The position numbers and the translations under genes were made by a program. A stretch of 64,000 nt of DNA from CAIKXD01 sp035439485 (lineage in GTDB: Bacteria; Bacteroidota; Bacteroidia; UBA4408). Shown piece after piece: positions 7,996-16,961 of this stretch. The notes under the pieces are model-generated. The model had not been told where the DNA came from. It saw only the letters and a list, made by a program, of their open reading frames with translations, and did no database searches. How positions within the stretch are numbered: position 1 is the first letter of the stretch; each line of letters begins with the position of its first letter. The stretch covers positions 71,909 to 135,908 of the forward strand of contig DAORKI010000002.1 of assembly GCA_035439485.1 (NCBI GenBank), given 5' to 3'.

Positions 7996-9652
7996 AACAG
8001 TTATAATTTGCTACTATAGGCATACGTCTACCCATTCCAAAAGCCTTGGGAGAGACTCTTATTACAGGAGCGGCTTGCTTACGTTTATATTCATTTTTGT
8101 TAACCATATTAACCACTCTTTTTACTAATTCAATATCAAATCCAAGTTGAAAAATTTCTTGTACAGATTTTTTATTTTCTATATACTGATAAAGGATTTT
8201 ATCAAGTATATCGTATTCTGGAAGGGAGTCCGAATCTTTTTGGTTTGGTCGTAATTCAGCAGAAGGAGGTTTTACAATGGTATTGATAGGAATTATTTCT
8301 TCCTTTAAATTAATAAAGTTACATAATTCATAAACTTCTGTTTTATATACATCGCCAATTACGGCAAGACCTCCACACATATCACCATAAAGTGTACCGT
8401 ATCCAACTGCCATTTCACTTTTGTTACTGGTATTAAGTAAAATGTACCCAAATTTGTTGCTCATAGCCATTAAAATTACACCTCTCAATCTGGCTTGAAT
8501 ATTTTCCTCTGCCAAACTAAATGGTGTTCCATTAAAACTAGGCTCCAAGGTTTTTAAAATTGACTGAAAATTATCTTCTATAGGAATAATTTGGTGTTTG
8601 CAACCCAAATTATCAACCAATTTTAGTGCATCATTGATGCTGTGGTCGCTACTGAAAGCTGATGGTAATAATACCGCCATTACATTATCCTTGCCTAATG
8701 CCTTTACCGCTAAAACCAAGGTTAATGCAGAATCGATGCCACCGCTTAAGCCTAAAATAGCTTTTTTAAAATTTTGTTTGCTAAAATAATCTCCAATACC
8801 ACAAACCAAGGCATCAATTATTAACTCGTTTTTCGAAATTAGCTCAATTTGGTTTTCAATTACACGTGAATTATCTTCAAAATTAACAATTTGAAAATTC
8901 TCATTAAAAAATGGCGCTTTAGCTATAAGTTCGCCTCTGGCATTTAATCCACATGAACCACCATCAAAAACCAATTCTGTTTGTGCTCCACAATGATTTA
9001 CATACAAAAGAGGTAATTGGTATTTAAGCACATTTCGTTGAAGTACTTTCCACCGCGTTTGATTTTGAATATAACTGAAAGGAGAAGCTGCAATATTTAC
9101 CATTAAATCAGGATTAAATTTCATTAATTCCTTCATTGGACTTATGGTGTACATTTTTGAATGATTCAGTGGGGTAAAAGTTTCATCCTGTTCATCCCAT
9201 AAATCTTCGCAAATGGTAAGGGCTATTTTTTTTCCTTTATACTCAATTATTTCAAAACTTTTATTTGGCTCAAAGTATCGATATTCATCAAAAATATCGT
9301 AGTTTGGTAATAATGATTTTTTAATAACTTTTTCGACTTTCTTATTTGCTAAAAAATAAGCAGCATTAAATAATTTTTTACCTGTTTCAGAGTTGTTTAA
9401 CGCTGGCGCACCAACAATTGCAGCTATTCCATCACAATTATTTGCAATATTTTCGATAGCGCCCATGCACTCTTGAATGAATTGATTCGACTCTAAAAAA
9501 TCAAGTGGCGGATACCCGCAAAGTGACAGTTCTGGAAATACAATTAAATCAGCCCCTTGAATTTTAGCATGATTAATTTGTTCAATAATTTTACTTGAAT
9601 TAGCATCAAAATTTCCAATATGAAAATTCAACTGTGCCCAAGCTATTTTCAT
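7994..9652 (-). CDS. nadE: Glutamine-dependent NAD(+) synthase
   Basis: NadE amidates nicotinic acid adenine dinucleotide to NAD using ammonia released from glutamine. The 552-residue chain has both modules: an N-terminal nitrilase-fold glutaminase (Glu41 in FPELSLCGYPP, Lys112 in KKSLLPNYD, Cys148 in TICEDLWDE) and a C-terminal synthetase with the ATP-binding SGGIDS loop at 303-308. It ends with a typical family C-terminus, RVSPKAFGMGRRMP. It is 50 nt downstream of a beta-barrel gene in the same direction and lies next to gldB-gldC, an arrangement also known in Flavobacterium gliding loci. Confidence 0.97.
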   Translation of the reverse strand: MKIAWAQLNFHIGNFDANSSKIIEQINHAKIQGADLIVFPELSLCGYPPLDFLESNQFIQECMGAIENIANNCDGIAAIVGAPALNNSETGKKLFNAAYFLANKKVEKVIKKSLLPNYDIFDEYRYFEPNKSFEIIEYKGKKIALTICEDLWDEQDETFTPLNHSKMYTISPMKELMKFNPDLMVNIAASPFSYIQNQTRWKVLQRNVLKYQLPLLYVNHCGAQTELVFDGGSCGLNARGELIAKAPFFNENFQIVNFEDNSRVIENQIELISKNELIIDALVCGIGDYFSKQNFKKAILGLSGGIDSALTLVLAVKALGKDNVMAVLLPSAFSSDHSINDALKLVDNLGCKHQIIPIEDNFQSILKTLEPSFNGTPFSLAEENIQARLRGVILMAMSNKFGYILLNTSNKSEMAVGYGTLYGDMCGGLAVIGDVYKTEVYELCNFINLKEEIIPINTIVKPPSAELRPNQKDSDSLPEYDILDKILYQYIENKKSVQEIFQLGFDIELVKRVVNMVNKNEYKRKQAAPVIRVSPKAFGMGRRMPIVANYNC

Positions 9653-9702
9653 AATATTATGAGATCACACATTTCATACTAAACAAACTTTTTCGGTAAT
9701 TT

Positions 9703-10491
9703 TTAAAATAAAATTCCAATATTAATTTGAAAGAAATTTGATTTGGCGTTTTGACTAAAAGCTTCATTTTTAGCAATAGAGCGTAAGGTTCTTGATTCCT
9801 TTTTTAACACATTAGTAAATCCATTTTGAAAATTTAAGCTAGCGAAAAGGGATGTAGTACCAGCAATTCTGTATTCAGCTCCAGCACCAACATTTAAACC
9901 AGCTTTAAAAAAGTTCATGTCTTTTGTGACAATTAAATCCGGTATTTCATAATCTGTAGTTACTTTAAATACACTGTCTTCTTGTGTTACCAAAGTTCCA
10001 ATATCATTGGCCTTTACTTTACCTCTGATGGAAAGATTGAATCCAAACATTCCAAAATAGGTAAATCCACCAACTTCAGGAGTTTTCATTTTTAAGAGTA
10101 TTGGTAAATCAACATAGGTGATTTTATATGTTCTTCTTGAGATATAAAATAAATCAATAGTACCAGCAGCAGGTGCAGTGAATTCAGAAGGGTCATAATA
10201 AACAGAGTCGGCAGTATTTACAAAATTTAACCGGCCTCCTGTATAATTGACTTCTAAACCTGTACACAAACTTGCAACAGAGGTTAATTTAAATTCAGTG
10301 GTAAGTCCATAAGCAAATTTCATTGAAACGCCATCACTATCTAACCTTTTTTTATCATCAGAACGCATCCAGGCAATAGAAGGCGCCATTTTTAATCCAA
10401 ACCTAAATTTAGAATCAGCAGGGGTATCTTGAGCATTTAATTTTCCAATAATCATTGAAAAACAAATAGTAATAAAGAAAAGCTTTTTCAT
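9703..10491 (-). CDS. Outer-membrane beta-barrel protein (PorT-like family)
   Basis: A 262-residue protein with a clear signal peptide (MKKLFFITICFSMIIGKLNAQ) and alternating strands such as FRFGLKMAPSIAW, LCTGLEVNYTGGRLNF, YKITYVDLPILLKM and GAGAEYRIAGTTSLFASLNF, ending in an aromatic-type last strand (FFQINIGILF). This is the pattern of the PorT-like outer-membrane beta-barrel family (PF13568). T9SS component PorT itself belongs to this fold, but nothing here shows that this is PorT. It is transcribed leftward with nadE and diverges from gldB with 46 nt between starts, near the motility/secretion genes. Confidence 0.82.
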   Translation of the reverse strand: MKKLFFITICFSMIIGKLNAQDTPADSKFRFGLKMAPSIAWMRSDDKKRLDSDGVSMKFAYGLTTEFKLTSVASLCTGLEVNYTGGRLNFVNTADSVYYDPSEFTAPAAGTIDLFYISRRTYKITYVDLPILLKMKTPEVGGFTYFGMFGFNLSIRGKVKANDIGTLVTQEDSVFKVTTDYEIPDLIVTKDMNFFKAGLNVGAGAEYRIAGTTSLFASLNFQNGFTNVLKKESRTLRSIAKNEAFSQNAKSNFFQINIGILF

Positions 10492-10537
10492 ACTTTTACG
10501 CGTTTTTTATGTAGTACAATATTAAGGATATTTTTTA

Positions 10538-11560
10538 ATGAAGCGGTATATAAAGTATTTTTTATTGTTAACAGTGCTTTGTTATTTTTCGTGTGAACAA
10601 AAAACAACACACAAAGTACCTGAAACGGTTTTGGAAAAAGCTTTTGAACTGAAAATAAATCGCTTTGACCATGATTTGTTTTCTTTGAAAAAAGATACCA
10701 TTACAAAAATAAAATTGGCAAATTTTTACACTCGGTATCCCGATTTTTTTAATTTGTTTACAAAACAAATACTAAACATTGGTGACTCAACAAATCCTCA
10801 AATGCCCATATTATTGAAGGGTTTTTTACTCGATCAATACATTAATGAAATGTATGAAACCACCCAATCACAATTCAAAAACTTAGATTCCTATAATAAG
10901 GAGTTAACTGAAGCTTTTAAGGCTTTTCATTATTTTTTTCCTCAATCTCTAATTCCTGAAATAACTTATTTTGTATCGGGTTATAACTATGCCAATGTGA
11001 CCACTACTTCAACTTTAGGAATTGGATTAGAAATGTATTTAGGACCAAATTATACACCCTATACTTTGCTGGAAATTCCGACCTACAAACAAAAATTAAT
11101 GAGAAAAGAATATATTGTGTCTGATGCTCTGCAAGCTTGGATTTCGACTGAACTAGAAAAGGATGATGATTATAAACTGTTATTGAATCAGATGCTTTTT
11201 AAAGGAAAAGTGATATACACCCTAGAGCAAATGTTGCCTGAATTAAATGATACCCTTAAGTTTGGCTATAGCGCTAATCAACTGCAATGGTGTCAAAATA
11301 ATGAAGCAAAAATTTGGTCACATTTTATTGAAAAAAAATTATTGTTTGCTACTTTAAGAGGAGATACCTATAAATATATTAATGAAGGTCCTTTTACAGC
11401 AGGATTTCCAAGAGAATCGCCAGGAAAAATTGGTGTTTGGTTAGGCTATCAAATTATTAAAAAATATGCCGAACAATACCCAAAATTAAGCCTCAAACAA
11501 CTTTTTGAAAACCACAATGCACAACAAATATTAACTCTGTCAAAATACAAACCAAAATAA
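10538..11560 (+). CDS. gldB: Gliding motility lipoprotein GldB
   Basis: GldB is a lipoprotein required for gliding and associated with the type IX secretion machinery in Flavobacterium johnsoniae. The 340-residue protein has a lipoprotein signal (MKRYIKYFLLLTVLCYFSC, Cys19). It carries the family blocks ELKINRFDHDLF, FYTRYPDFFNLF, YFVSGYNYANV, LGIGLEMYLGPNY and, near the end, GFPRESPGKIGVWLGYQIIKKY. Its gene is followed 4 nt later by gldC, and nadE is beside it, the same order I recall from flavobacteria. Together with the CTD-bearing cargo in this window it implies an active T9SS in the organism. Confidence 0.93.
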   Translation: MKRYIKYFLLLTVLCYFSCEQKTTHKVPETVLEKAFELKINRFDHDLFSLKKDTITKIKLANFYTRYPDFFNLFTKQILNIGDSTNPQMPILLKGFLLDQYINEMYETTQSQFKNLDSYNKELTEAFKAFHYFFPQSLIPEITYFVSGYNYANVTTTSTLGIGLEMYLGPNYTPYTLLEIPTYKQKLMRKEYIVSDALQAWISTELEKDDDYKLLLNQMLFKGKVIYTLEQMLPELNDTLKFGYSANQLQWCQNNEAKIWSHFIEKKLLFATLRGDTYKYINEGPFTAGFPRESPGKIGVWLGYQIIKKYAEQYPKLSLKQLFENHNAQQILTLSKYKPK

Positions 11561-11564
11561 ATAC

Positions 11565-11909
11565 ATGAAAAATTCATCAATAAATATTAATGTAGTTACT
11601 GATATTAATCACCTTACCGAGCATATTACATGGGAAGCCACAGACTCAGGCATGGATGGTGAAAACGATTCAAAGGGCATGCTTTTGGCTTTTTGGGATG
11701 CTCAGCAACAAAACACTTTAAAAATAGATTTGTGGACAAAAGATATGATGGTAGAAGAGATGAAACTTTTTATTTATCAAACCATGCTCAGCATGTCGGC
11801 CACGCTTGAAAGAGCCACTGGTGACAGCTCTTCAGCAGCTGATATTAGAGAGTTTTGCAAACATTTGGCACAAAAAATGGAAATTGAAACTACGCCACCT
11901 AAAAGTTAA
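11565..11909 (+). CDS. gldC: Gliding motility protein GldC
   Basis: GldC is a small cytoplasmic protein encoded with GldB; loss reduces but does not abolish gliding in F. johnsoniae. The 114 residues show the family blocks HITWEATDSGMDG, KGMLLAFWD, LKIDLWTKDMMVEEMKLF and MSATLERATGD. It follows gldB by 4 nt (one transcript) and its last 4 bases overlap the end of the convergent dehydrogenase gene. Confidence 0.93.
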   Translation: MKNSSININVVTDINHLTEHITWEATDSGMDGENDSKGMLLAFWDAQQQNTLKIDLWTKDMMVEEMKLFIYQTMLSMSATLERATGDSSSAADIREFCKHLAQKMEIETTPPKS

Positions 11910-12880
11910 TAATTGGCTATGTTGTAACAATTTAAAATTTCATTTGCCAAAACCTTAGCCAACTTAACATTTGATTGTTGCGACCAACCAGCAATATGTG
12001 GTGTTAGCACCACTTTTGGTGAGTTAAACAATTCAGAAATTGTAGCGTTTTGATGTGAAGCATTGATATGTTCAAATGACGTATCCTCATATTCTAAAAC
12101 ATCAAGACACATGCCCAATATCTTATTTTGTTTCATCATTTGTAAAGCATCACTTGTATTAAGAATTTTTCCTCGTGCAGTGTTAATTAAATAAATAGGT
12201 TTATGAAACAATTTCAACCAATGGGAGTTAACCATGCCATTGGTTTCAGGGGTAAGTGGTGTATGTAATGATATAATATCTGCTTCCTGATATATTTGCT
12301 CTAAAGAACTTTCTTTGAGCCAATCCGATTCTTTTAGATAATTATTTTTGTACTTATCATAAACTAATACCTTCACATTAAAGCCTTGTAATCTTTTAGC
12401 AAAAGCACTTCCCATATTACCATAACCAATAATTCCAATTGTTTTACCAGCTAATTCCTCGCCTCTATTAGGTTCTCGTAACCATTGATAGTTCCTTACT
12501 TCCAAATCGGCAGTATTTATTTTGTTAAATAAACATAGTAACATCCCTAATGCATGTTCAGCCACTGCGTCTTTATTGCCTTCTGCAGCATGCAAACAAG
12601 CAATGCCTTTGCTTTGTGCATAGGACACATCAATATTCTCCATTCCAGCACCAAATCGTGCAATAAATTTTAGCTGAGCTGCTGCATCTATAATTTGTTG
12701 ATCCATAGTAATTCTACTTCTTATGATAATTCCATTATAATTCATTATCTCACTTATGATTTTGCTTTTATCCCATTGATAAGCCGTGGTAATATCAAAA
12801 TTGTTCGCTGAGAGTATTTCTAGCAGCAAAGGGTGAACTGTATCAATCGCGATAATTTTTACATTATTCATTTCAAGCAT
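11906..12880 (-). CDS. D-isomer-specific 2-hydroxyacid dehydrogenase (phosphoglycerate dehydrogenase-like)
   Basis: A 324-residue NAD-dependent dehydrogenase with the Rossmann motif GIIGYGNMG (near 149-157), the substrate-binding Arg in NTARG, a Glu in DVLEYE and the catalytic His in PHIAGWS. The N-terminal half binds substrate; SRITMDQQIIDAA and FGAGMENIDV are typical. It could be the 3-phosphoglycerate dehydrogenase of serine synthesis, as no ACT domain is needed for that, but a related 2-ketoacid reductase is possible. It overlaps the end of folA by 8 nt and is probably translationally coupled. Two Met codons near the start (1 and 4) are both usable. Confidence 0.88.
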   Translation of the reverse strand: MLEMNNVKIIAIDTVHPLLLEILSANNFDITTAYQWDKSKIISEIMNYNGIIIRSRITMDQQIIDAAAQLKFIARFGAGMENIDVSYAQSKGIACLHAAEGNKDAVAEHALGMLLCLFNKINTADLEVRNYQWLREPNRGEELAGKTIGIIGYGNMGSAFAKRLQGFNVKVLVYDKYKNNYLKESDWLKESSLEQIYQEADIISLHTPLTPETNGMVNSHWLKLFHKPIYLINTARGKILNTSDALQMMKQNKILGMCLDVLEYEDTSFEHINASHQNATISELFNSPKVVLTPHIAGWSQQSNVKLAKVLANEILNCYNIANY

Positions 12881-13358
12881 TTTTTTCGTAAATTACAAAT
12901 GAGTAATCGAATTTATTTTTATCGTCCTTGAGATGATTTTCTCTTGAAATTTCTTTCCAAACTTTTGAATCAATAACTGGGAAATAAGTATCAGCTGGGC
13001 ATTGATGATGAACATGCGTGATATAGAGTTTATGTGCCAGAGGTAAACATTGCTTGTAAATAGATTCTCCTCCTAAAATAAAAACTTCTTCTTCATTAAC
13101 TTGTTGAAATGCTTCATTTAAACTTGATACTATGACACATCCAGGCGCATCAAAATTGAGTTTGCTGCTGATGACAATATTTTTTCTTTTGGGCAAAGCT
13201 TTTCCAATACTTTCAAAAGTTTTTCTCCCCATAATTATAGTGCTGTTTAGTGTTGTTTTTTTAAAAAACTGTAAATCAGCTGGCAAATGCCATAATAATT
13301 GGTTATTGAGTCCTATTGCGTTATTACTTGCTACTGCAGCTATTATTGATATTTTCAA
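12873..13358 (-). CDS. folA: Dihydrofolate reductase
   Basis: FolA reduces dihydrofolate to tetrahydrofolate with NADPH. The 161-residue protein has the expected length and motifs: AAVASNNAIGLNNQLLWHLPADL (split here as AIGLNNQLLWHLPADLQFF) with the catalytic acidic residue Asp28, IIMGRKTFESIG for NADPH/substrate contacts, ALPKRKNIVIS, and VFILGGESIYKQCLP. It precedes the 2-hydroxyacid dehydrogenase with overlap. A second folate gene, folB, is present at 51588 but unlinked. Confidence 0.96.
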   Translation of the reverse strand: MKISIIAAVASNNAIGLNNQLLWHLPADLQFFKKTTLNSTIIMGRKTFESIGKALPKRKNIVISSKLNFDAPGCVIVSSLNEAFQQVNEEEVFILGGESIYKQCLPLAHKLYITHVHHQCPADTYFPVIDSKVWKEISRENHLKDDKNKFDYSFVIYEKNA

Positions 13359-13395
13359 TGTTAATTAATTTAAGGTTAAATTATATATAATTTAA

Positions 13396-14097
13396 TTATC
13401 GATAGTCAGCATTTCCAGTATATTCATCAAAACAACGGCTAACTTTGTAATACAAATCATAATCATTGGCATAGTTTACCATATCTTCTGAAAGCTTGCA
13501 AAACATGATAAAAGCACGTTCATCAAACTTTGACAAATCAATTTTTTTTGTTGCAAAAAAATAAGCCAATCTTCGCTCTGCTTTTTCAAAAAACAATTCC
13601 TTTTTATAGATTTCAATTAACTTTTTTCTTTCTCTCCCTTCTTTGCTATATTCGTAATAAAGTGCACTAATTGGACTTGTAAGTGGGGGTGCAGGCACAT
13701 TAATAAATCTTTCATAAAAGCTTTTTTGATTTTGTGTAAGCTCCTTGGGACTAATCATAACCGTGTTTAAATTATATGTTTTGGCAAATAATATAATTTT
13801 GTGATTTACCTTGTAGCTTTTTAATTCTAATAGTTCTTTAGTTTCAATTTTTCGAGCAATATAACCTATACTACTGATTAAAATGGTGTCAGAAAGATTA
13901 GCTTTAATATCAAAATAACCTTTATCGGATGACACTGTGCCTACGCCACTTTTTTTATTTACTATGTAAGCAAAAGGAATAGTGGTTACACTATCTTTTT
14001 CGGTAATATAGCCTTTAATCATTACGCTTTGTCCATGAGAGGATTTTGAGCTAATGATATACATTAAAAAAATAAAATATAATTGGACTGATTTCAA
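13396..14097 (-). CDS. Carboxypeptidase-regulatory-like domain protein, secreted
   Basis: After a signal peptide ending SHGQS the chain has a CarboxypepD_reg-like beta-sandwich (VMIKGYITEKDSVTTIPFAY, SSDKGYFDIKANLSDTILIS, SSIGYIARK), then NTVMISPKEL and an alpha-helical, charged C-terminus with no known domain. Such domains are common on Bacteroidota surface proteins. I use the TTG at 14097, which gives a normal N-region (MKSVQLYFIF) before the hydrophobic core. The first possible ATG, at 14190, would leave only 16 nt to the divergent SRAP gene and overlap that gene's -7 element; an internal ATG at 14064 would give a very short signal. Function unknown. Confidence 0.65.
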   Translation of the reverse strand: MKSVQLYFIFLMYIISSKSSHGQSVMIKGYITEKDSVTTIPFAYIVNKKSGVGTVSSDKGYFDIKANLSDTILISSIGYIARKIETKELLELKSYKVNHKIILFAKTYNLNTVMISPKELTQNQKSFYERFINVPAPPLTSPISALYYEYSKEGRERKKLIEIYKKELFFEKAERRLAYFFATKKIDLSKFDERAFIMFCKLSEDMVNYANDYDLYYKVSRCFDEYTGNADYR

Positions 14098-14159
14098 TAA
14101 ATCAAATTTTAATTGCTGCAAGTTATAGTAAATGTTTTTAATGGAAATAAGTATTATAT

Positions 14160-14167
14160 TATTTTTG
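14160..14167 (+). promoter_or_regulatory. -7 element upstream of the SRAP gene
   Basis: TATTTTTG at 14160-14167 fits the TAnnTTTG -7 consensus. It lies 40 nt before the ATG at 14207. No clear TTTG -33 is seen at the best spacing, so this is a partial match. Confidence 0.4.
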
Positions 14168-14206
14168 CAATTAAATGCGGTAAAATTCAATTAAAATGCG
14201 ATAATT

Positions 14207-15001
14207 ATGTGTGGACGATATGTTGTTGTACAAAAATGGGAAGAGCTTGAAAAGTCGTTTCATGCTTTACCCATCAATATTACTGAGCCTTACATTGCGA
14301 ATTACAATGTTGGTCCAGGAAGCTATGCACCTGTAGTTTTATTTGAAAATGGGTGTAATAAAATTGTCAATATGCAATTTGGATTGACCCCATTTTGGGC
14401 AAAGAAAAAAATGTATTTATTTAATGCAAGAGCTGAAGGTGATGGCAATGAAAATGATGATACGAACTATACTGGAGGCAAAGGTATTATTGCTAAACCT
14501 GCATTCAGAAAACCAATAAGAGAGCAACGTTGTTTGGTTATTGCCAATGCGTTTATGGAAGGCCCGAAAAACGAAAAATTAAGCAAACCATTTTTGTGTT
14601 ATTTAAGAAATAGAGAAAGTTTTTGTATGGCAGGGATATACGATACTCACAAGGATCAAACTAGTGGTGAAATAACACAATCTTTTGCTATTATAACTAC
14701 AGTTGCTAATGATTTGATGCAAAAAATTGGACATCATAGAAGTCCTGTGATACTTGGTCAAAATGATGAAATGAAGTGGTTAGAAAGTACCAATTTAGCT
14801 GAAATTACTTCGATGCTGAAACCTTATTCAGCCTCATTAATGAATGCTTATCCTATAGATGCAGCTATAAAAAATCAAAAAAACAATGCACCAGAATTTT
14901 TAAAACCAATTGGTGATCCCTTGTTTAAGGAAACTGAACAAGTTATGGTTTCAGAAGAATACTATTGGAACAAGAATAAAAGAAGTTTAAGAAAAGAGTA
15001 A
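14207..15001 (+). CDS. SOS response-associated peptidase (SRAP/HMCES-YedK family)
   Basis: SRAP proteins cross-link covalently to abasic sites in single-stranded DNA through the N-terminal cysteine exposed after Met removal, shielding the lesion. Here the start is MCGRYVV with Cys2; the other active-site residues are visible as Asn34 (NYNVGP), Glu118 (AFMEG, where most relatives have GFYEW) and His177 (HHRSPVIL). FNARAEG at 72-78 is the DNA-binding Arg block. Length 264 is normal. It is a single gene, divergent from the gene at 14097 and followed by a 420-nt non-coding gap. Confidence 0.93.
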   Translation: MCGRYVVVQKWEELEKSFHALPINITEPYIANYNVGPGSYAPVVLFENGCNKIVNMQFGLTPFWAKKKMYLFNARAEGDGNENDDTNYTGGKGIIAKPAFRKPIREQRCLVIANAFMEGPKNEKLSKPFLCYLRNRESFCMAGIYDTHKDQTSGEITQSFAIITTVANDLMQKIGHHRSPVILGQNDEMKWLESTNLAEITSMLKPYSASLMNAYPIDAAIKNQKNNAPEFLKPIGDPLFKETEQVMVSEEYYWNKNKRSLRKE

Positions 15002-15257
15002 TTGATTATTTTGATATCATAAAACATAATACCGATAACAATTTCAGTTTAGTCCTATTGTGTCATAACCTAATTGTACTAATACCGATGAATGATTTGT
15101 AAATTAATGACATAATTTATAAATTACATTGTTATAATTTCAAGTTGTATTGGCATTTTCCATTGCACATTTATTTTTTTACCATAAACTCATGACTAAT
15201 TTTTAATAAGTAAAAGTATTATTTGGACTAAAAAATAAATGCAATTAGTATAAATTA
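15002..15257. other. AT-rich intergenic stretch with two AATACCGAT repeats
   Basis: No reading frame of note. AATACCGAT occurs at 15028-15036 and 15081-15089, and again at 17051-17059. A near-inverted TATTGGCATT lies near 15150. These look like short degenerate intergenic repeats; no function is assigned. Confidence 0.4.
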
Positions 15258-15376
15258 TAGAAGCTTTGCGCGAAGGATTGAGCCATTGTTTGAGCTCTTT
15301 TTGTAAGGTTGCTGGTGCAGCTGACAAAAAAGCGAGTGGTGAAAGCCTGACCCTTTTTTAAAAGGGGCGCGCCCAA
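15258..15376. repeat. GC-rich structured intergenic element, candidate dispersed repeat
   Basis: A GC-rich island in very AT-rich surroundings, with several self-complementary blocks. GCTG/CAGC lies around 15310-15320. TTTTTGT pairs with ACAAAAA across that loop. CCCTTTT/AAAAGGGG sits at about 15350-15366 and is followed by GCGCGCCC. The arrangement GCGAAGGATTGAGC ... GAAAGCCTGACCC ... GGGGCGCGCCC resembles an unannotated intergenic repeat I recall from many Bacteroidota genomes. Only one copy is in this window, so the repeat status is inferred. Confidence 0.5.
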
Positions 15377-15421
15377 ATCTTAACATAAATTATTCGATAT
15401 GTATTTTGGATCAACTGCGAG

Positions 15422-16063
15422 CTATACTTTTTTTTCATCTTTCCATCGCCATAAATACATGCAAGCAATACTTTTATATGGCTCCCATTTTTTAGACTTT
15501 TTGAGCATTAATTCTTTCAAAATTTTACCTTCTTCATTAATGTTATAAAGCTTTTTCATGCTGTTTTGAATTCCTAAATCATCGATAGGAATTATATTCA
15601 GTCTTTGAAGATTAAACATTAAAATCATTTCAGCTGTCCAACGTCCAACGCCTTTTATTTGACATAAATAACTGATAAGTTCATCATCATTCAAATGCTT
15701 TATATCATTATAATTTAAACTGTTTTGTAAGGCAAATGCAGCTATATTCTTTAAGTACCCAGCCTTTTGATTTGATATACCAGCTGTTCTCAAGAAATTA
15801 TTATCGCATGACAAAAGTGATTGGTGACTTGGCATTGTGTGATTAAAGAGCGCTAAAAATCTTGTATGAATTGTTTTAGCTGCTGCTATGCTCAACTGTT
15901 GGCTAATGATAGCCTCTACTAAAGAAGCATACAAATTTTTGTTGAGTTTAACTTCTGGAAAAGGTATACTCTTTATTAATGTTTGAAGCTTTTTATCCTT
16001 TGCTAAATGTTTAATAATAATCTGTTTCTCAACACTGGTAAATGTAAGTTTCAAATTACTCAT
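15422..16063 (-). CDS. DNA-3-methyladenine glycosylase (AlkA-type HhH-GPD)
   Basis: A 213-residue base-excision repair glycosylase that removes alkylated purines. The helix-hairpin-helix reads CQIKGVGRWTAEM, followed by the catalytic aspartate in IIPIDDLGIQNSM. There is no Lys at the hairpin position used by bifunctional lyases and no iron-sulfur cysteines, so it belongs to the monofunctional AlkA/MAG group. VEAIISQQLSIAAAKTIHTRF is the expected N-terminal helical block (shown here as two short motifs, EAIISQQLS and AAKTIHTRF). It overlaps the end of the rhomboid gene by 8 nt and is transcribed with it. Confidence 0.92.
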   Translation of the reverse strand: MSNLKLTFTSVEKQIIIKHLAKDKKLQTLIKSIPFPEVKLNKNLYASLVEAIISQQLSIAAAKTIHTRFLALFNHTMPSHQSLLSCDNNFLRTAGISNQKAGYLKNIAAFALQNSLNYNDIKHLNDDELISYLCQIKGVGRWTAEMILMFNLQRLNIIPIDDLGIQNSMKKLYNINEEGKILKELMLKKSKKWEPYKSIACMYLWRWKDEKKV

Positions 16064-16961
16064 CCTTGCTCATTTTGAAAATAGTTTCTTGCTCTTCTTT
16101 AGTTAAACTGCCGTAACCTGATTTGGAAATTTTATCTAAAATAGCATCAATAATTTCTTGTTTGTTTTTTTCCTTAGGATAAGTGGTGTTTCTATTATAG
16201 TTACTTTGTTTGTAGCTCACCTTTAAATTACTTTTGTTTTTTTGGTTTAATCTAGAAAATAGCGAGAGTACTTTATCGAAAAATTTGTTTATGGAGCTGG
16301 TAAAATCGTATCCTTTTTTGAGTCCAGATGCATAACCAATTCCCAACAAAGCTCCGCCAATATGGGCAATATGACCACCAGGATTATTTTGGTCGATACT
16401 TAATAAATCGAGTAAAAAAATAAAGAGTGCAATGTATTTTAATCGAACAGGTCCAATAAACATTAACACAACCTCATAGTTAGGTAAATAACTTGCAATA
16501 GCAAAAAATATTGCCAAAACAGCAGCTGATGAACCAATGAGGTTTGCGTTTATACCAGCATCAGCAAACAAGGGAATTAAATTATACAGCAGCAAATATA
16601 ACAAGCCACCAAAAATTCCACCTACCAGATATAATGGAAAAATGCGTTTGTTTCCTAAAAACTCAGTGAAAATTCGGCCACCAAAGTAAAGCATAATCAT
16701 ATTTCCTAATAAATGAAATAAATCCTGATGCAAAAACATATATGAAAAAATTGACCATGGTTTTCTAAACCACCAGGCAATAGAAGAAGGAAATGTAAAA
16801 TAGTTTGAAAATTTAAGGATGCCATTTAGCTTAAATAAATTGTCAGTCAAACTTAATAATCCAAAAGCCACAAAAATTATGGTGTTGATAATGATTAATC
16901 TTAGTACAAAATCACCTTTCTTTAAATTAAACTTTATGTCGTCAATTATGGAATTACTCAT
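16056..16961 (-). CDS. Rhomboid family intramembrane serine protease
   Basis: Rhomboids cut membrane proteins inside or near the bilayer. The 301-residue protein has the conserved loop-1 block (PWSIFSYMFLHQDLFHLLGN), the catalytic serine in GSSA (Ser145) and the catalytic histidine in HIAHIGG (His200), with about six hydrophobic helices. The last 80 residues are a soluble tail ending in a short helix (YGSLTKEEQETIFKMS), a form common in Bacteroidota rhomboids. Co-transcribed with the overlapping DNA glycosylase gene; no functional link is implied. Confidence 0.93.
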   Translation of the reverse strand: MSNSIIDDIKFNLKKGDFVLRLIIINTIIFVAFGLLSLTDNLFKLNGILKFSNYFTFPSSIAWWFRKPWSIFSYMFLHQDLFHLLGNMIMLYFGGRIFTEFLGNKRIFPLYLVGGIFGGLLYLLLYNLIPLFADAGINANLIGSSAAVLAIFFAIASYLPNYEVVLMFIGPVRLKYIALFIFLLDLLSIDQNNPGGHIAHIGGALLGIGYASGLKKGYDFTSSINKFFDKVLSLFSRLNQKNKSNLKVSYKQSNYNRNTTYPKEKNKQEIIDAILDKISKSGYGSLTKEEQETIFKMSKDE

